Assembly: GCA_900770585.1 (NCBI GenBank)
Contig: CAAGKW010000371.1
Coordinates: 1-7,923 of the forward strand
Reading direction: 5' to 3'
Source of the DNA: an uncultured Alistipes sp.
GTDB lineage: Bacteria > Bacteroidota > Bacteroidia > Bacteroidales > Rikenellaceae
Length of the DNA: 7,923 nucleotides
Shown: positions 1 to 6,159 of the stretch, one piece after another
Numbering within the stretch: position 1 is the stretch's first letter
Layout of the letters: each line of letters starts with the position of its first letter
The notes under the pieces: model-generated
Databases searched by the model: none
Told to the model about the DNA's origin: nothing
What the model saw: the letters and a program-made list of their open reading frames with translations, nothing else
Made by a program: the position numbers and the translations under genes

Positions 1-1
1 A

Positions 2-895
2 GGCCGCGAATATATGTTCAACGGCAAGGCGGTGCGTGTCAAACTTTTACAACATAACGATGACTTCCGCGACATCGATGTGGTATTCACCTCGGCAGGT
101 GCAGGCACCTCGCGCGAGTATGCCGACACGATCACCCGCTACGGCGCGTTGATGATCGACAATTCGAGTGCCTTCCGTATGGAGGAGGATATTCCGCTGG
201 TTGTGCCCGAAGTGAACGCTACGGACGCTGTGAATCCCCCGCGAAGAATCATCGCCAACCCCAACTGCACCACGATCCAGATGGTCGTGGCATTGCAGGC
301 GATCGAGCGTCTGTCGCACATTCGTCGCGTGCACGTTTCGACCTATCAGTCGGCAAGTGGCGCAGGTGCGGCGGCGATGGACGAGCTGGTTGAGCAGTAT
401 GCCGAGCTGGGTCGTGGCGAGGAGCCGACGGTCAATAAATTCGCTTTCCAGCTGGCCTACAACGTCATTCCGCATATCGACGTCTTCACCGACAACGGCT
501 ACACCAAGGAGGAGATGAAGATGTTCAACGAAACGCGCAAGATTATGCACTCGGACGTGGCAGTGAGTGCTACGTGCGTTCGTGTGCCCGTTATGCGTGC
601 CCACTCCGAGAGCATCTGGCTCGAAACCGAGCGCCCGATCTCGATCGAGGAAGCTCGCAAGGCATTTGCCGAGTCCGAGGGCGTGGTGCTGATGGACGAG
701 CCGCAGGACAAGATCTACCCGATGCCGCTGTTTCTGGCGGGCAAGGACCCCGTCTATGTGGGTCGTATCCGCAAGGATCTGACCTGCGAGAATGGACTTT
801 CGTTCTGGTGCGTGAGCGACCAGATTCGCAAGGGCGCAGCGCTGAATGCAGTGCAGATTGCCGAGTGGTTGCTCAGCAACGGGCATCTTAAATAA
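2..895 (+). CDS. asd: Aspartate-semialdehyde dehydrogenase, 5'-truncated by window edge
   Basis: This cytosolic enzyme reduces aspartyl-4-phosphate to aspartate semialdehyde with NADPH, the branch point to lysine/diaminopimelate, methionine and threonine. The reading frame is already open at base 2, before the first in-window ATG (base 14). That ATG is therefore an internal Met and the true start lies upstream. About 297 residues are visible against roughly 335 for the family, so about 40 residues are missing, including the N-terminal GATGxVG nucleotide-binding loop. The catalytic cysteine is seen in the motif NPNCTT (codon 266-268). The likely active-site histidine lies in [10 protein letters not shown] (codon 602-604). 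The C-terminal dimerisation region is intact and ends at TAA 893-895. The threonine aldolase gene follows after 16 nt, which suggests cotranscription. The identification is firm; only the 5' end is unknown. Confidence 0.95.
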   Translation, partial: GREYMFNGKAVRVKLLQHNDDFRDIDVVFTSAGAGTSREYADTITRYGALMIDNSSAFRMEEDIPLVVPEVNATDAVNPPRRIIANPNCTTIQMVVALQAIERLSHIRRVHVSTYQSASGAGAAAMDELVEQYAELGRGEEPTVNKFAFQLAYNVIPHIDVFTDNGYTKEEMKMFNETRKIMHSDVAVSATCVRVPVMRAHSESIWLETERPISIEEARKAFAESEGVVLMDEPQDKIYPMPLFLAGKDPVYVGRIRKDLTCENGLSFWCVSDQIRKGAALNAVQIAEWLLSNGHLK

Positions 896-911
896 TTGAA
901 ACTAAGCAACT

Positions 912-1934
912 ATGTTCCACTTCGATAGCGACTATATGGAGGGTGCGCACCCGCGTATTCTCGAACGTCTGGCGGAGATCAACTTCGAGAAGATTGGCGG
1001 CTACGGCACCGATGAGTATTGCGCCTCGGCCGTGCGTCGTATCCGCGAGGCGTGTGGTGCGCCCGAGGCCGACGTTCGCTTTCTGGTGGGTGGAACGCAG
1101 ACCAACGCAACGATAATCCGCTCCGTACTGCGCCCCTATGAGGGTGTTGTGGCGGCCGATACGGGACACATTGCCGTACACGAGTCGGGGGCGATCGAGG
1201 CGACAGGACACAAGGTACTGACGATCGAGAATGTCGACGGCAAGCTGTCGGCCGAGCGTTTGGAGGCCTACCTCGCGCGCGAACGTGGCGACGAAAACCG
1301 CGATCACGCCGTGTGGAGCGGTATGGTCTACATTTCGCAACCGACCGAGTTGGGCACGATCTACTCGCGCGCCGAGTTGGAGGCGCTGAGCGAGGTGTGT
1401 CGCCGTTGGCAGTTGCCGCTGTTTGCCGATGGCGCACGATTGGGTTATGCGCTGGCGGCGCCGACGGCAGACTTTACGCTCGAAGATATGGCACGTCTGT
1501 GCGATATATTTTATATAGGTGGCACAAAGGTGGGCGCGCTGATGGGTGAGGCAGTGGTCATTCCGCAGGGGGAGCGAATAGCCCACTTCACAACCCTCAT
1601 CAAACAGCAGGGCGCATTACTCGCCAAAGGGTGGTTGCTCGGCGTGCAGTTCGACACGCTGTTCTCGGACAATCTCTACCTCGACATCGCCCGCAATGCA
1701 GTTCGACAGGCCGAACGACTCAGTAGCGCATTGGTTGCAAAGGGATACGAATTGGCTTCGCCAACGCTCTCGAACCAGATATTCTTACGCCTGACGCCCA
1801 AGCAGTTGGAGCAGCTTTCGACAATCACCACATTCAGCACGTGGGAGCAACACGCCGACTGTACCATTGTCCGTCTGGCAACAAGCTGGGCCACGACCGA
1901 CCGACAAATCGACGAACTGATCGAGGCGCTATAA
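912..1934 (+). CDS. ltaE: Threonine aldolase (beta-eliminating lyase family, PLP-dependent)
   Basis: The predicted role is cleavage of threonine or allo-threonine to glycine and acetaldehyde, using pyridoxal phosphate. The 340-residue length is normal for the family. Residues in order are: a GGTQTN phosphate-binding loop (60-65); His86 in TGHIAVHESGA, which probably stacks on the cofactor ring; QPTELGT (143-149); Asp173 and Arg176 in FADGARLGYA; and the Schiff-base lysine K206 in YIGGTKVGAL. The C-terminal small domain runs from about residue 255. The start ATG has no Shine-Dalgarno sequence, but the N-terminus FDSDYMEGAHPRIL matches the usual start of the family. The gene sits 16 nt behind asd and is closed by a strong hairpin at 1938-1971. 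Pairing with asd fits threonine/glycine metabolism. Stereospecificity (L, L-allo or low specificity) cannot be read from the sequence, and ltaE is the family symbol. Confidence 0.9.
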   Translation: MFHFDSDYMEGAHPRILERLAEINFEKIGGYGTDEYCASAVRRIREACGAPEADVRFLVGGTQTNATIIRSVLRPYEGVVAADTGHIAVHESGAIEATGHKVLTIENVDGKLSAERLEAYLARERGDENRDHAVWSGMVYISQPTELGTIYSRAELEALSEVCRRWQLPLFADGARLGYALAAPTADFTLEDMARLCDIFYIGGTKVGALMGEAVVIPQGERIAHFTTLIKQQGALLAKGWLLGVQFDTLFSDNLYLDIARNAVRQAERLSSALVAKGYELASPTLSNQIFLRLTPKQLEQLSTITTFSTWEQHADCTIVRLATSWATTDRQIDELIEAL

Positions 1935-1937
1935 AAC

Positions 1938-1971
1938 AGAATCCCCCACCCTCAGCGGGCAGGGGATTTTT
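1938..1971 (+). terminator. Rho-independent terminator after the aldolase gene, possibly bidirectional
   Basis: A 7-bp stem AATCCCC (1940-1946) / GGGGATT (1962-1968) is followed by a 2x2 CA/CA internal loop. An inner 3-bp CCC/GGG stem (1949-1951 / 1957-1959) caps it with the pentaloop TCAGC. The right arm runs into five Ts (1967-1971). It begins 3 nt after the aldolase stop. An A-rich flank on the left (1931-1936) means the minus-strand copy also carries a weaker T-tract, so it could stop the converging hemolysin III operon, which ends at 1992. Confidence 0.85.
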
Positions 1972-1991
1972 CGTATCGGTACATCAAATAT

Positions 1992-2660
1992 TTACAGCAC
2001 AAACATCTGCAAAATCTTCCACGTTGCGATCATATGGCACACATCGCCAAGGATTACGAACAGGTGGAAAACCGAATGGATATAGGGTATTTTCTTGAAA
2101 CTATACAGCACCGCACCCGCGATATAGGCCACACCCTCGCCGATAACCCACAACATTATCGCCAACCCGCAACACTCGTAAAAGGGCTTGAAGGCCACCA
2201 GAATAGTCAGCCCCATCAGGCAGTAGCAGGTGGTTTCGAGATAGCTCTGCGCCTTCATCTTGCGGAAACTCAGCGACGTGCCGACAATCGCGCAAAGCCA
2301 TACAAACGCGAAGATAACCAAGCCCCACACCCGCTCGCCACCGCCCAACATCGCCACCAACGTCACGGGCGAGTAGCTACCTGCGATATGCCAATAGATC
2401 GCGGCGTGGTCGAACTTGCGAGCCAGCGCCTTCGCCTCGACCTTGCGTGCAGGCGTGGCGTGATAGATAGTCGATGTGGCATACGAACTGACCACACCAA
2501 ACAAATAGAGCACGAAACTCGCAGTCACCACCCACGACTCTGCAACAGCTCCCTTCACCAAAAAGAACAGACACACGACCACTCCCATCACGAGCCCCAC
2601 GGCGTGTGTCGAGCTGTTGACGATCTCCTCGGAGAGTGAATATCCGTTTTGCGTCTTCAT
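1992..2660 (-). CDS. trhA: Hemolysin III / PAQR-family (TrhA/YqfA-like) seven-helix membrane protein
   Basis: This is an inner-membrane protein of the hemolysin III (PAQR) family. Bacterial members have been linked to membrane energetics and fluidity; the 'hemolysin' name is historical and not evidence of toxin activity. The 222-residue length is normal. The N-terminus YSLSEEIVNSSTHAVGL is typical. About seven hydrophobic segments are visible, near 18-38, 44-64, 83-105, 111-131, 142-160, 163-187 and 195-218. The conserved polar, putatively metal-binding residues are present: S63 and H67 in SxxxH, D84-H85 in FDHAAIYWHIAGSYSP, and H195 and H199 in the last-helix HxxxH motif. It is last in the minus-strand cluster, 15 nt after the AraC-family gene, and ends 57 nt from the converging aldolase gene. 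The family call is firm; the molecular function is uncertain. Confidence 0.92.
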   Translation of the reverse strand: MKTQNGYSLSEEIVNSSTHAVGLVMGVVVCLFFLVKGAVAESWVVTASFVLYLFGVVSSYATSTIYHATPARKVEAKALARKFDHAAIYWHIAGSYSPVTLVAMLGGGERVWGLVIFAFVWLCAIVGTSLSFRKMKAQSYLETTCYCLMGLTILVAFKPFYECCGLAIMLWVIGEGVAYIAGAVLYSFKKIPYIHSVFHLFVILGDVCHMIATWKILQMFVL

Positions 2661-2675
2661 ATAACGACTCTTCGA

Positions 2676-3551
2676 CTAACCCTGACGCTTGAAACGCGAA
2701 GGCGAGTAGCCCGTATGCTGCTTGAAATATTTGCCAAAGAACGACTGAGTCGAGAAATTGAGCACATTGGCAATCTCCTGAATACTCATTCCCGAGTACT
2801 TCAACAGCGTCTTTGCCTCCAAAATCACATATTCGTCGATCCAGCGTGCTGCCGTCTTGCCACTGATATCCTTGATCACCGACGAGAGATATTTGGGCGT
2901 GATGTTCATCTGCTCGGCATAGAAACCCACGTTGCGTTCGCGCTTGTGGTGCTCCTGCAAAAGCTGGGTGAACTGCTCGAAGATGACCTCGCAACGACCC
3001 TGCTTGGTATGCAGCTCGCGGCGCTGGTTGATATCCGACAGAATGTAGAAAACCGTCGTGAACAGCGTCTGGATGATATGGCTCTTATGACGCTCCTTGT
3101 CCGAACGCAACATCGTCTTAATCAGACCAAACAACTGACGGATCTCGGCCACATCGACATCGGTCAGCTCGACACAAGGTGACTTACCAAAACGCAGATA
3201 GACAGGCAGCGAGGTCGAGATATCGACCGGCACGTCCGAAATGAACTTATGCGAGAAAGCGACCAAATATGCCGCCGCATCGTGGCTACACTCCACTCGG
3301 CGCAACACATTGTCGCTATGGATATAGACCAACATATTGGGTTTCAGGTCGTAGGTCTCCGTTCCGAGGGTCACACGCGCTGTACCCTGCATTACGATCA
3401 TCGCCACAAAACCATCGAACTGCGTAGCTACGACAGGGGCATTACGACGGTTGATGTAGGCAATCACCAGATCATCCGAATAGTAGAACGGGTCCGCTAC
3501 ATTGTTGCGAATCTCCGAAACCGATAATTTATTGAATTTTTGGGTCATCAT
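2676..3551 (-). CDS. AraC-family transcriptional regulator
   Basis: This is a DNA-binding regulator of 291 residues. The N-terminal half has a cupin-like sensor domain (about 20-110), with the beta-rich stretch MIVMQGTARVTLGTETYDLKP and a predicted barrel. The C-terminal AraC/XylS domain (about 190-290) carries two helix-turn-helix units. The first is at about 206-230 (NVGFYAEQMNITPKYLSSVIK); the second is at about 255-288 and includes SIQEIANVLNF and the signature end GYSPSRFKR. The start has two consecutive ATGs (3551 and 3548); I take the first, but the second is equally possible. The upstream gap of 36 nt to the lipid-kinase gene is very A/T rich and shows no clear promoter. The gene is probably transcribed with its neighbours and may control the operon itself. 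The ligand cannot be inferred. Confidence 0.9.
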   Translation of the reverse strand: MMTQKFNKLSVSEIRNNVADPFYYSDDLVIAYINRRNAPVVATQFDGFVAMIVMQGTARVTLGTETYDLKPNMLVYIHSDNVLRRVECSHDAAAYLVAFSHKFISDVPVDISTSLPVYLRFGKSPCVELTDVDVAEIRQLFGLIKTMLRSDKERHKSHIIQTLFTTVFYILSDINQRRELHTKQGRCEVIFEQFTQLLQEHHKRERNVGFYAEQMNITPKYLSSVIKDISGKTAARWIDEYVILEAKTLLKYSGMSIQEIANVLNFSTQSFFGKYFKQHTGYSPSRFKRQG

Positions 3552-3587
3552 TTATATTTATTGGGTATTATTTTTTATAATCATCTT

Positions 3588-4478
3588 CTATGGTCGAATC
3601 ACACGCACCGCGCCCGCGCGACAAACCATCTCAATAGGCAGTTCGGGACCCGGCTGACCGTCGACATCGGTCGGTTCGTTCAGCGTCGAGCTGATCGTAA
3701 TGTGGCTGCAACGCAGGTGCAAGACATCACGCGGAGGCTCCGTACCTCGACCAAAAACATAGTGCAGGAACGCCGGCGCACTCGTCAGCACAGGCACTAC
3801 TCCCGCCTTCAAAACCAACACATCGAGGTAGCCATCGTCCACCTCCGCCATCTTTGCCAACGGAAAGCTACCTGCCGTTTTACCATTGAAAACCAGCACG
3901 ATAAGCGCATCGCCACTCCAATCGCCATCGTCCGAGTGGATCTCGATCGGAATCGGGTGCATCTTCACGAAATCGATCATACCGCCCACGACGTATGCCG
4001 CCTTGCCGATAGCATTTTTGAGCAGTGTGGGAGTGTGTTGCGACACGTTGGTGAACAACCCGAAGCTGAACACATTGACAAAGCACTGACCATTGACCAC
4101 TCCGATATCGGTCGGTTTGGGCTCTCCTTCGAGTATCTGTCGGCACGCCTCGATCGGATTCGAACGCATACCGATCGTCGAGGCAAAATCGTTGGCCGTA
4201 CCCGACGGAATCACTCCCAACGGCAGGTCGAGTCCCTCGCGCAACATCTCGCTGACGATGTAGTTGACCGTTCCGTCGCCTCCCGCTACCAGCAGGTGGT
4301 CGTAGCTCGCGTCAAGACCTTCGAGCAGAGCCGCAGGCTGCACCTCGAAGTCGATCTCACGCACCTCCAACTCCACGCCTCGCTCGGCATAGAGCGCAGT
4401 GATGCGATCGAGCGACATCGCGATCGAGGTGATACCCATACCCGAACGAGGGTTATATATCAAACGTGCTCGTTTCAT
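3588..4478 (-). CDS. Diacylglycerol/lipid kinase family protein (YegS/DagK/BmrU-like)
   Basis: This is an ATP-dependent kinase of the DAGK catalytic-domain family, members of which phosphorylate diacylglycerol or related lipids at the inner face of the membrane. The 296-residue length is normal. The N-terminal nucleotide-binding domain starts with ARLIYNPRSG (4-13), followed by the hallmark GGDGT loop (66-70) and PSGTANDFA (91-99). The beta-sandwich lipid-binding domain follows, with FGLFTNVSQ (139-147) and LVFNGKTAGSFPLAKMAEVDDGYLDV (195-220). The C-terminal motif near 271-278 reads DVDGQPGP, with Gln275 where the family usually has Glu (DGE); this may affect catalysis or mark a subgroup. 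The start lies only 3 nt after the apbE stop, so translational coupling is likely. The substrate is unknown, and it might be a sphingosine-type lipid given Bacteroidota sphingolipid metabolism. Confidence 0.9.
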   Translation of the reverse strand: MKRARLIYNPRSGMGITSIAMSLDRITALYAERGVELEVREIDFEVQPAALLEGLDASYDHLLVAGGDGTVNYIVSEMLREGLDLPLGVIPSGTANDFASTIGMRSNPIEACRQILEGEPKPTDIGVVNGQCFVNVFSFGLFTNVSQHTPTLLKNAIGKAAYVVGGMIDFVKMHPIPIEIHSDDGDWSGDALIVLVFNGKTAGSFPLAKMAEVDDGYLDVLVLKAGVVPVLTSAPAFLHYVFGRGTEPPRDVLHLRCSHITISSTLNEPTDVDGQPGPELPIEMVCRAGAVRVIRP

Positions 4479-4481
4479 TAT

Positions 4482-5522
4482 TTATCTCAAAATCAATTGC
4501 TCCATTGCGGGGGTGTACCACACATTGAAATCACTCTCCGAGCCCTCGGTCGCCACTGAAATCAGATAGGCATCGACACCTTCAAGATCCGAAATCACCT
4601 GCTTGGCGCGCTCCAAACCCAGCGACATACACATCGTGCCTAAGGCATCGGCCTCGGCCGCCGTCGGAGCGATGACCGTTGCCGACAGCAGATCGGTTAT
4701 GGCACTCTCACCCGTCAATGGGTTTATCGTATGGGCGATCTTACGACCCTCGTTATCAATATAGTAGCGGCGATAGTTGCCCGAGGTCGCCAGCGCACGA
4801 TCACTCATCGCGATGATCACCTGGCAGTTCTCTCCGGGGTTCATATTGCCGTCGTATGGCGAATCGACCGCAATGCGCCACGCGCCACCCTTCGGGTTGC
4901 GACCACGGCAGACAATCTCGCCTCCGACCTCGACCATATAATCGGCAATGCCCATTTGCTCGATCTCGGCCGCAATGCAGTCGACCGTATAACCCTTGGC
5001 TATCGAGTTGAAATCGAGGCGCACACGCGGATCGCTCTTGATGATTCGGCCCTCCTCGATCTGCACCTTCTCCATTCCGACAAACGCCAACAACGAGTCC
5101 ACATTGGGTTGCTGCTGCGCCACACCGCCCGCAAAGCCATAAGCCTCGGTCAGCGGTGCAACCGTCACATCGTACATCCCCCCGCTGATCGCATTCACGC
5201 CACGCGCCAACGAGATCATCTGCGCGATATGCCTATCGACCGAGTCGGTCGCATTGCGATTGACGCGACTCACAAGCGAGGTCGAATCGAAGATCGACAT
5301 CGAGGCGGTCATCTCGGCAAAAACATCCTCGGCAGCCTGCCTGATTTTGGGCACACTACCCGACTCGGCACGCGCAATAATTCGGTAGGTTGTGCCGATG
5401 CCGAAACCCTCGACACGCACATACTCTCCCTTCGATGAGGGCTGCACGCAACCGACCAACGACACCAAAATCACGACCACCGCCAAGCGACCAATTCGAC
5501 TAATATTCAACCATCTATTCAT
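4482..5522 (-). CDS. apbE: ApbE-type FAD:protein FMN transferase, lipoprotein
   Basis: This enzyme attaches FMN covalently to threonine/serine residues of exported flavoproteins such as Nqr/Rnf subunits, using FAD and Mg2+. The length is 346 residues. The N-terminus has a basic start, a hydrophobic core (13-22) and the lipobox LVGC with Cys25, so the mature protein should be lipid-anchored outside the inner membrane. Family motifs in order are: GIGTTYRI (41-48); MSIFDSTSLVSRVN (75-88); GMYDVTVAPL (115-124); LDFNSIAKGYTVD (169-181), the FAD/metal-site region; VEVGGEIVCRG (197-207); ATSGNYRRYY (245-254); HTINPLTG (264-271); and APTAAEADALGT (285-296), containing the conserved metal-binding Asp/Thr. 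It is first in the four-gene minus-strand cluster and has its own promoter at 5589-5619. No Nqr, Rnf or other FMN-acceptor gene lies in the window, so its target is unknown. Confidence 0.95.
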   Translation of the reverse strand: MNRWLNISRIGRLAVVVILVSLVGCVQPSSKGEYVRVEGFGIGTTYRIIARAESGSVPKIRQAAEDVFAEMTASMSIFDSTSLVSRVNRNATDSVDRHIAQMISLARGVNAISGGMYDVTVAPLTEAYGFAGGVAQQQPNVDSLLAFVGMEKVQIEEGRIIKSDPRVRLDFNSIAKGYTVDCIAAEIEQMGIADYMVEVGGEIVCRGRNPKGGAWRIAVDSPYDGNMNPGENCQVIIAMSDRALATSGNYRRYYIDNEGRKIAHTINPLTGESAITDLLSATVIAPTAAEADALGTMCMSLGLERAKQVISDLEGVDAYLISVATEGSESDFNVWYTPAMEQLILR

Positions 5523-5588
5523 CTCGCAAACAATTAGATCTAACTACGCCGCGCACACCGCAGAGGTCGCAGCGTCCAAAAATCACGA

Positions 5589-5619
5589 CAAATATAACAA
5601 TTTTCGTAATATTTTACAA
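5589..5619 (-). promoter_or_regulatory. Bacteroidota-type sigma-ABfr promoter for the apbE operon
   Basis: On the minus strand the -7 box TATATTTG (5596 down to 5589) matches TAnnTTTG exactly. A -33 TTG (5619-5617) lies 20 nt upstream of it, the usual spacing. The predicted transcript begins near 5582, giving an untranslated leader of about 60 nt before the apbE ATG. No strong hairpin was noticed in that leader. Confidence 0.75.
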
Positions 5620-5647
5620 CTTGCGCGTAAAAAATTAAGGTAAAGCG

Positions 5648-5679
5648 TTGTTGGAATGCGAAAAAAAGTAGTATCTTTG
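5648..5679 (+). promoter_or_regulatory. Bacteroidota-type sigma-ABfr promoter for rpsO
   Basis: The -7 box TATCTTTG (5672-5679) matches TAnnTTTG exactly. Two overlapping candidates for the -33 TTG lie at 5648-5650 and 5651-5653 (spacers 21 and 18 nt). An A-run at 5661-5667 fills the spacer. The expected start is near 5684-5687, leaving about 65 nt of leader. It is arranged back to back with the apbE promoter, with only about 30 nt between the two -33 elements. Confidence 0.85.
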
Positions 5680-5682
5680 CGC

Positions 5683-5727
5683 CCACGCTCTGGTGGTATT
5701 CGATAAGGCGAATCCATCGTAGAGTGG
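5683..5727 (+). promoter_or_regulatory. Structured 5' leader of rpsO, candidate S15 autoregulatory element
   Basis: Almost the whole leader folds into one long imperfect hairpin. Its base is CCA (5683-5685) with TGG (5725-5727), then a CG bulge, then CTCT (5688-5691) with AGAG (5721-5724). Next comes a G5692-U5720 wobble followed by G5693-C5718 with a bulged G5719. The upper stem TGG (5694-5696) plus ATTCG (5698-5702) pairs with CGAAT (5709-5713) plus CCA (5714-5716), with T5697 bulged. The loop is ATAAGG (5703-5708). The stem starts at about the predicted transcript start and stops 23 nt before the rpsO ATG. Ribosomal protein S15 autoregulates through its leader in several bacteria, with different folds in each. 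Binding here is inferred from position and from the G-U/G-C pair step, not shown. Confidence 0.5.
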
Positions 5728-5750
5728 AACCATAAAAAATTAAACTATTT

Positions 5751-6023
5751 ATGAGCTATTTATCAGCAGAGAAAAAGCAGGAGCTTTTCGGTCAGTACGG
5801 CAAGTCTAACACCGATACCGGTTCGCCTGAGAGCCAGATCGCATTGTTCTCGTACCGTATCAGCCACCTTACTGAGCACCTCAAGAGCAACAAGCACGAC
5901 TTCGGTACCCAGCGCGCACTGCTGCGTTTGGTTGGTAAGCGTCGTAAGTTGCTGATGTACCTGAAAGAGGTCGACATCGAGCGCTACCGCGCAATCGTTA
6001 AGGCCCTCAACCTCCGTAAGTAA
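5751..6023 (+). CDS. rpsO: 30S ribosomal protein S15
   Basis: S15 is a primary binding protein of the small ribosomal subunit. It binds 16S rRNA at the helix 20/21/22 junction and helps form the platform. The protein has 90 residues, the usual size. The N-terminus [17 protein letters not shown] is followed by the signature region [37 protein letters not shown] and the basic C-terminal helix region [31 protein letters not shown]. The start codon is preceded by an A/T-rich stretch (5731-5750) without a Shine-Dalgarno sequence, as is normal in Bacteroidota. It has a strong promoter and a structured leader, and is followed after 136 nt by pnp, the same gene order as in Escherichia coli. Confidence 0.98.
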   Translation: MSYLSAEKKQELFGQYGKSNTDTGSPESQIALFSYRISHLTEHLKSNKHDFGTQRALLRLVGKRRKLLMYLKEVDIERYRAIVKALNLRK

Positions 6024-6045
6024 GAGGACGTACACGAGGCAAAGT

Positions 6046-6085
6046 CGCAATGAAGGCAATTTGCAAAGAATTGCCTTCATTTGCG
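6046..6085 (+). other. Long perfect hairpin in the rpsO-pnp spacer (attenuator or RNase processing site)
   Basis: A 13-bp perfect inverted repeat, AATGAAGGCAATT (6049-6061) and AATTGCCTTCATT (6069-6081), encloses the 7-nt loop TGCAAAG. Past a bulged T6082, CGC (6046-6048) can also pair with GCG (6083-6085), giving 16 bp. It starts 23 nt after the rpsO stop. The arm is followed by TTTGCG and not a proper T-run, so it is a poor intrinsic terminator. It is a good candidate for a double-strand RNase target or a 3'-end stabiliser of rpsO mRNA. Confidence 0.7.
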
Positions 6086-6090
6086 TACTT

Positions 6091-6115
6091 AGAGCGCACA
6101 TCTGCGGTGCGCTTT
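6091..6115 (+). terminator. Second hairpin in the rpsO-pnp spacer, weak terminator-like
   Basis: AGAGCGCAC (6091-6099) pairs with GTGCGCTTT (6107-6115) over 9 bp with one G-U, around the 7-nt loop ATCTGCG. The GC-rich core GCGCAC/GTGCGC is strong, but only three Ts follow or end the arm and the flank turns to ACACA. Partial read-through into pnp would therefore be expected. It begins 6 nt after the first hairpin and ends 44 nt before the pnp ATG. Confidence 0.45.
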
Positions 6116-6159
6116 ACACAATGAAACACAAGAGGTAAAAAATAATAAACTGACACAAG

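Noticed and set aside
14..16. ATG at base 14 as the start of asd
   Set aside because: The frame is open to the window edge and the N-terminal nucleotide-binding motif is missing, so this Met is internal.
47..886. A 279-codon minus-strand open frame opposite asd
   Set aside because: It mirrors the asd coding frame and encodes a His/Arg-rich product without recognisable features. The same applies to the frames opposite the aldolase (888-1586) and hemolysin III (2034-2639) genes.
1992..2660. Hemolysin III product as a secreted toxin or virulence gene
   Set aside because: The name is historical. The protein is a seven-helix PAQR-type membrane protein with conserved polar metal-site residues, and the context is not that of a toxin.
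3540..4559. A 339-codon open frame on the plus strand opposite the lipid kinase
   Set aside because: The translation is rich in Arg/His/Gln with no domain, and it spans the lipid-kinase gene, part of apbE and the 5' end of the AraC gene. The minus-strand genes carry full family motifs.
6077..6083. A TTCATTTG string (from 6076) in the rpsO-pnp spacer as a separate pnp promoter
   Set aside because: The second base of the -7 box does not match TAnnTTTG, no TTG lies at the right distance, and the string is part of the right arm of the long hairpin.
6121..6138. A five-codon mini-ORF (MKHKR) upstream of pnp, considered as a regulatory leader peptide
   Set aside because: So short a frame is expected by chance, there is no regulatory codon run, and it lies outside both hairpins. 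Conservation would be needed to revive it.
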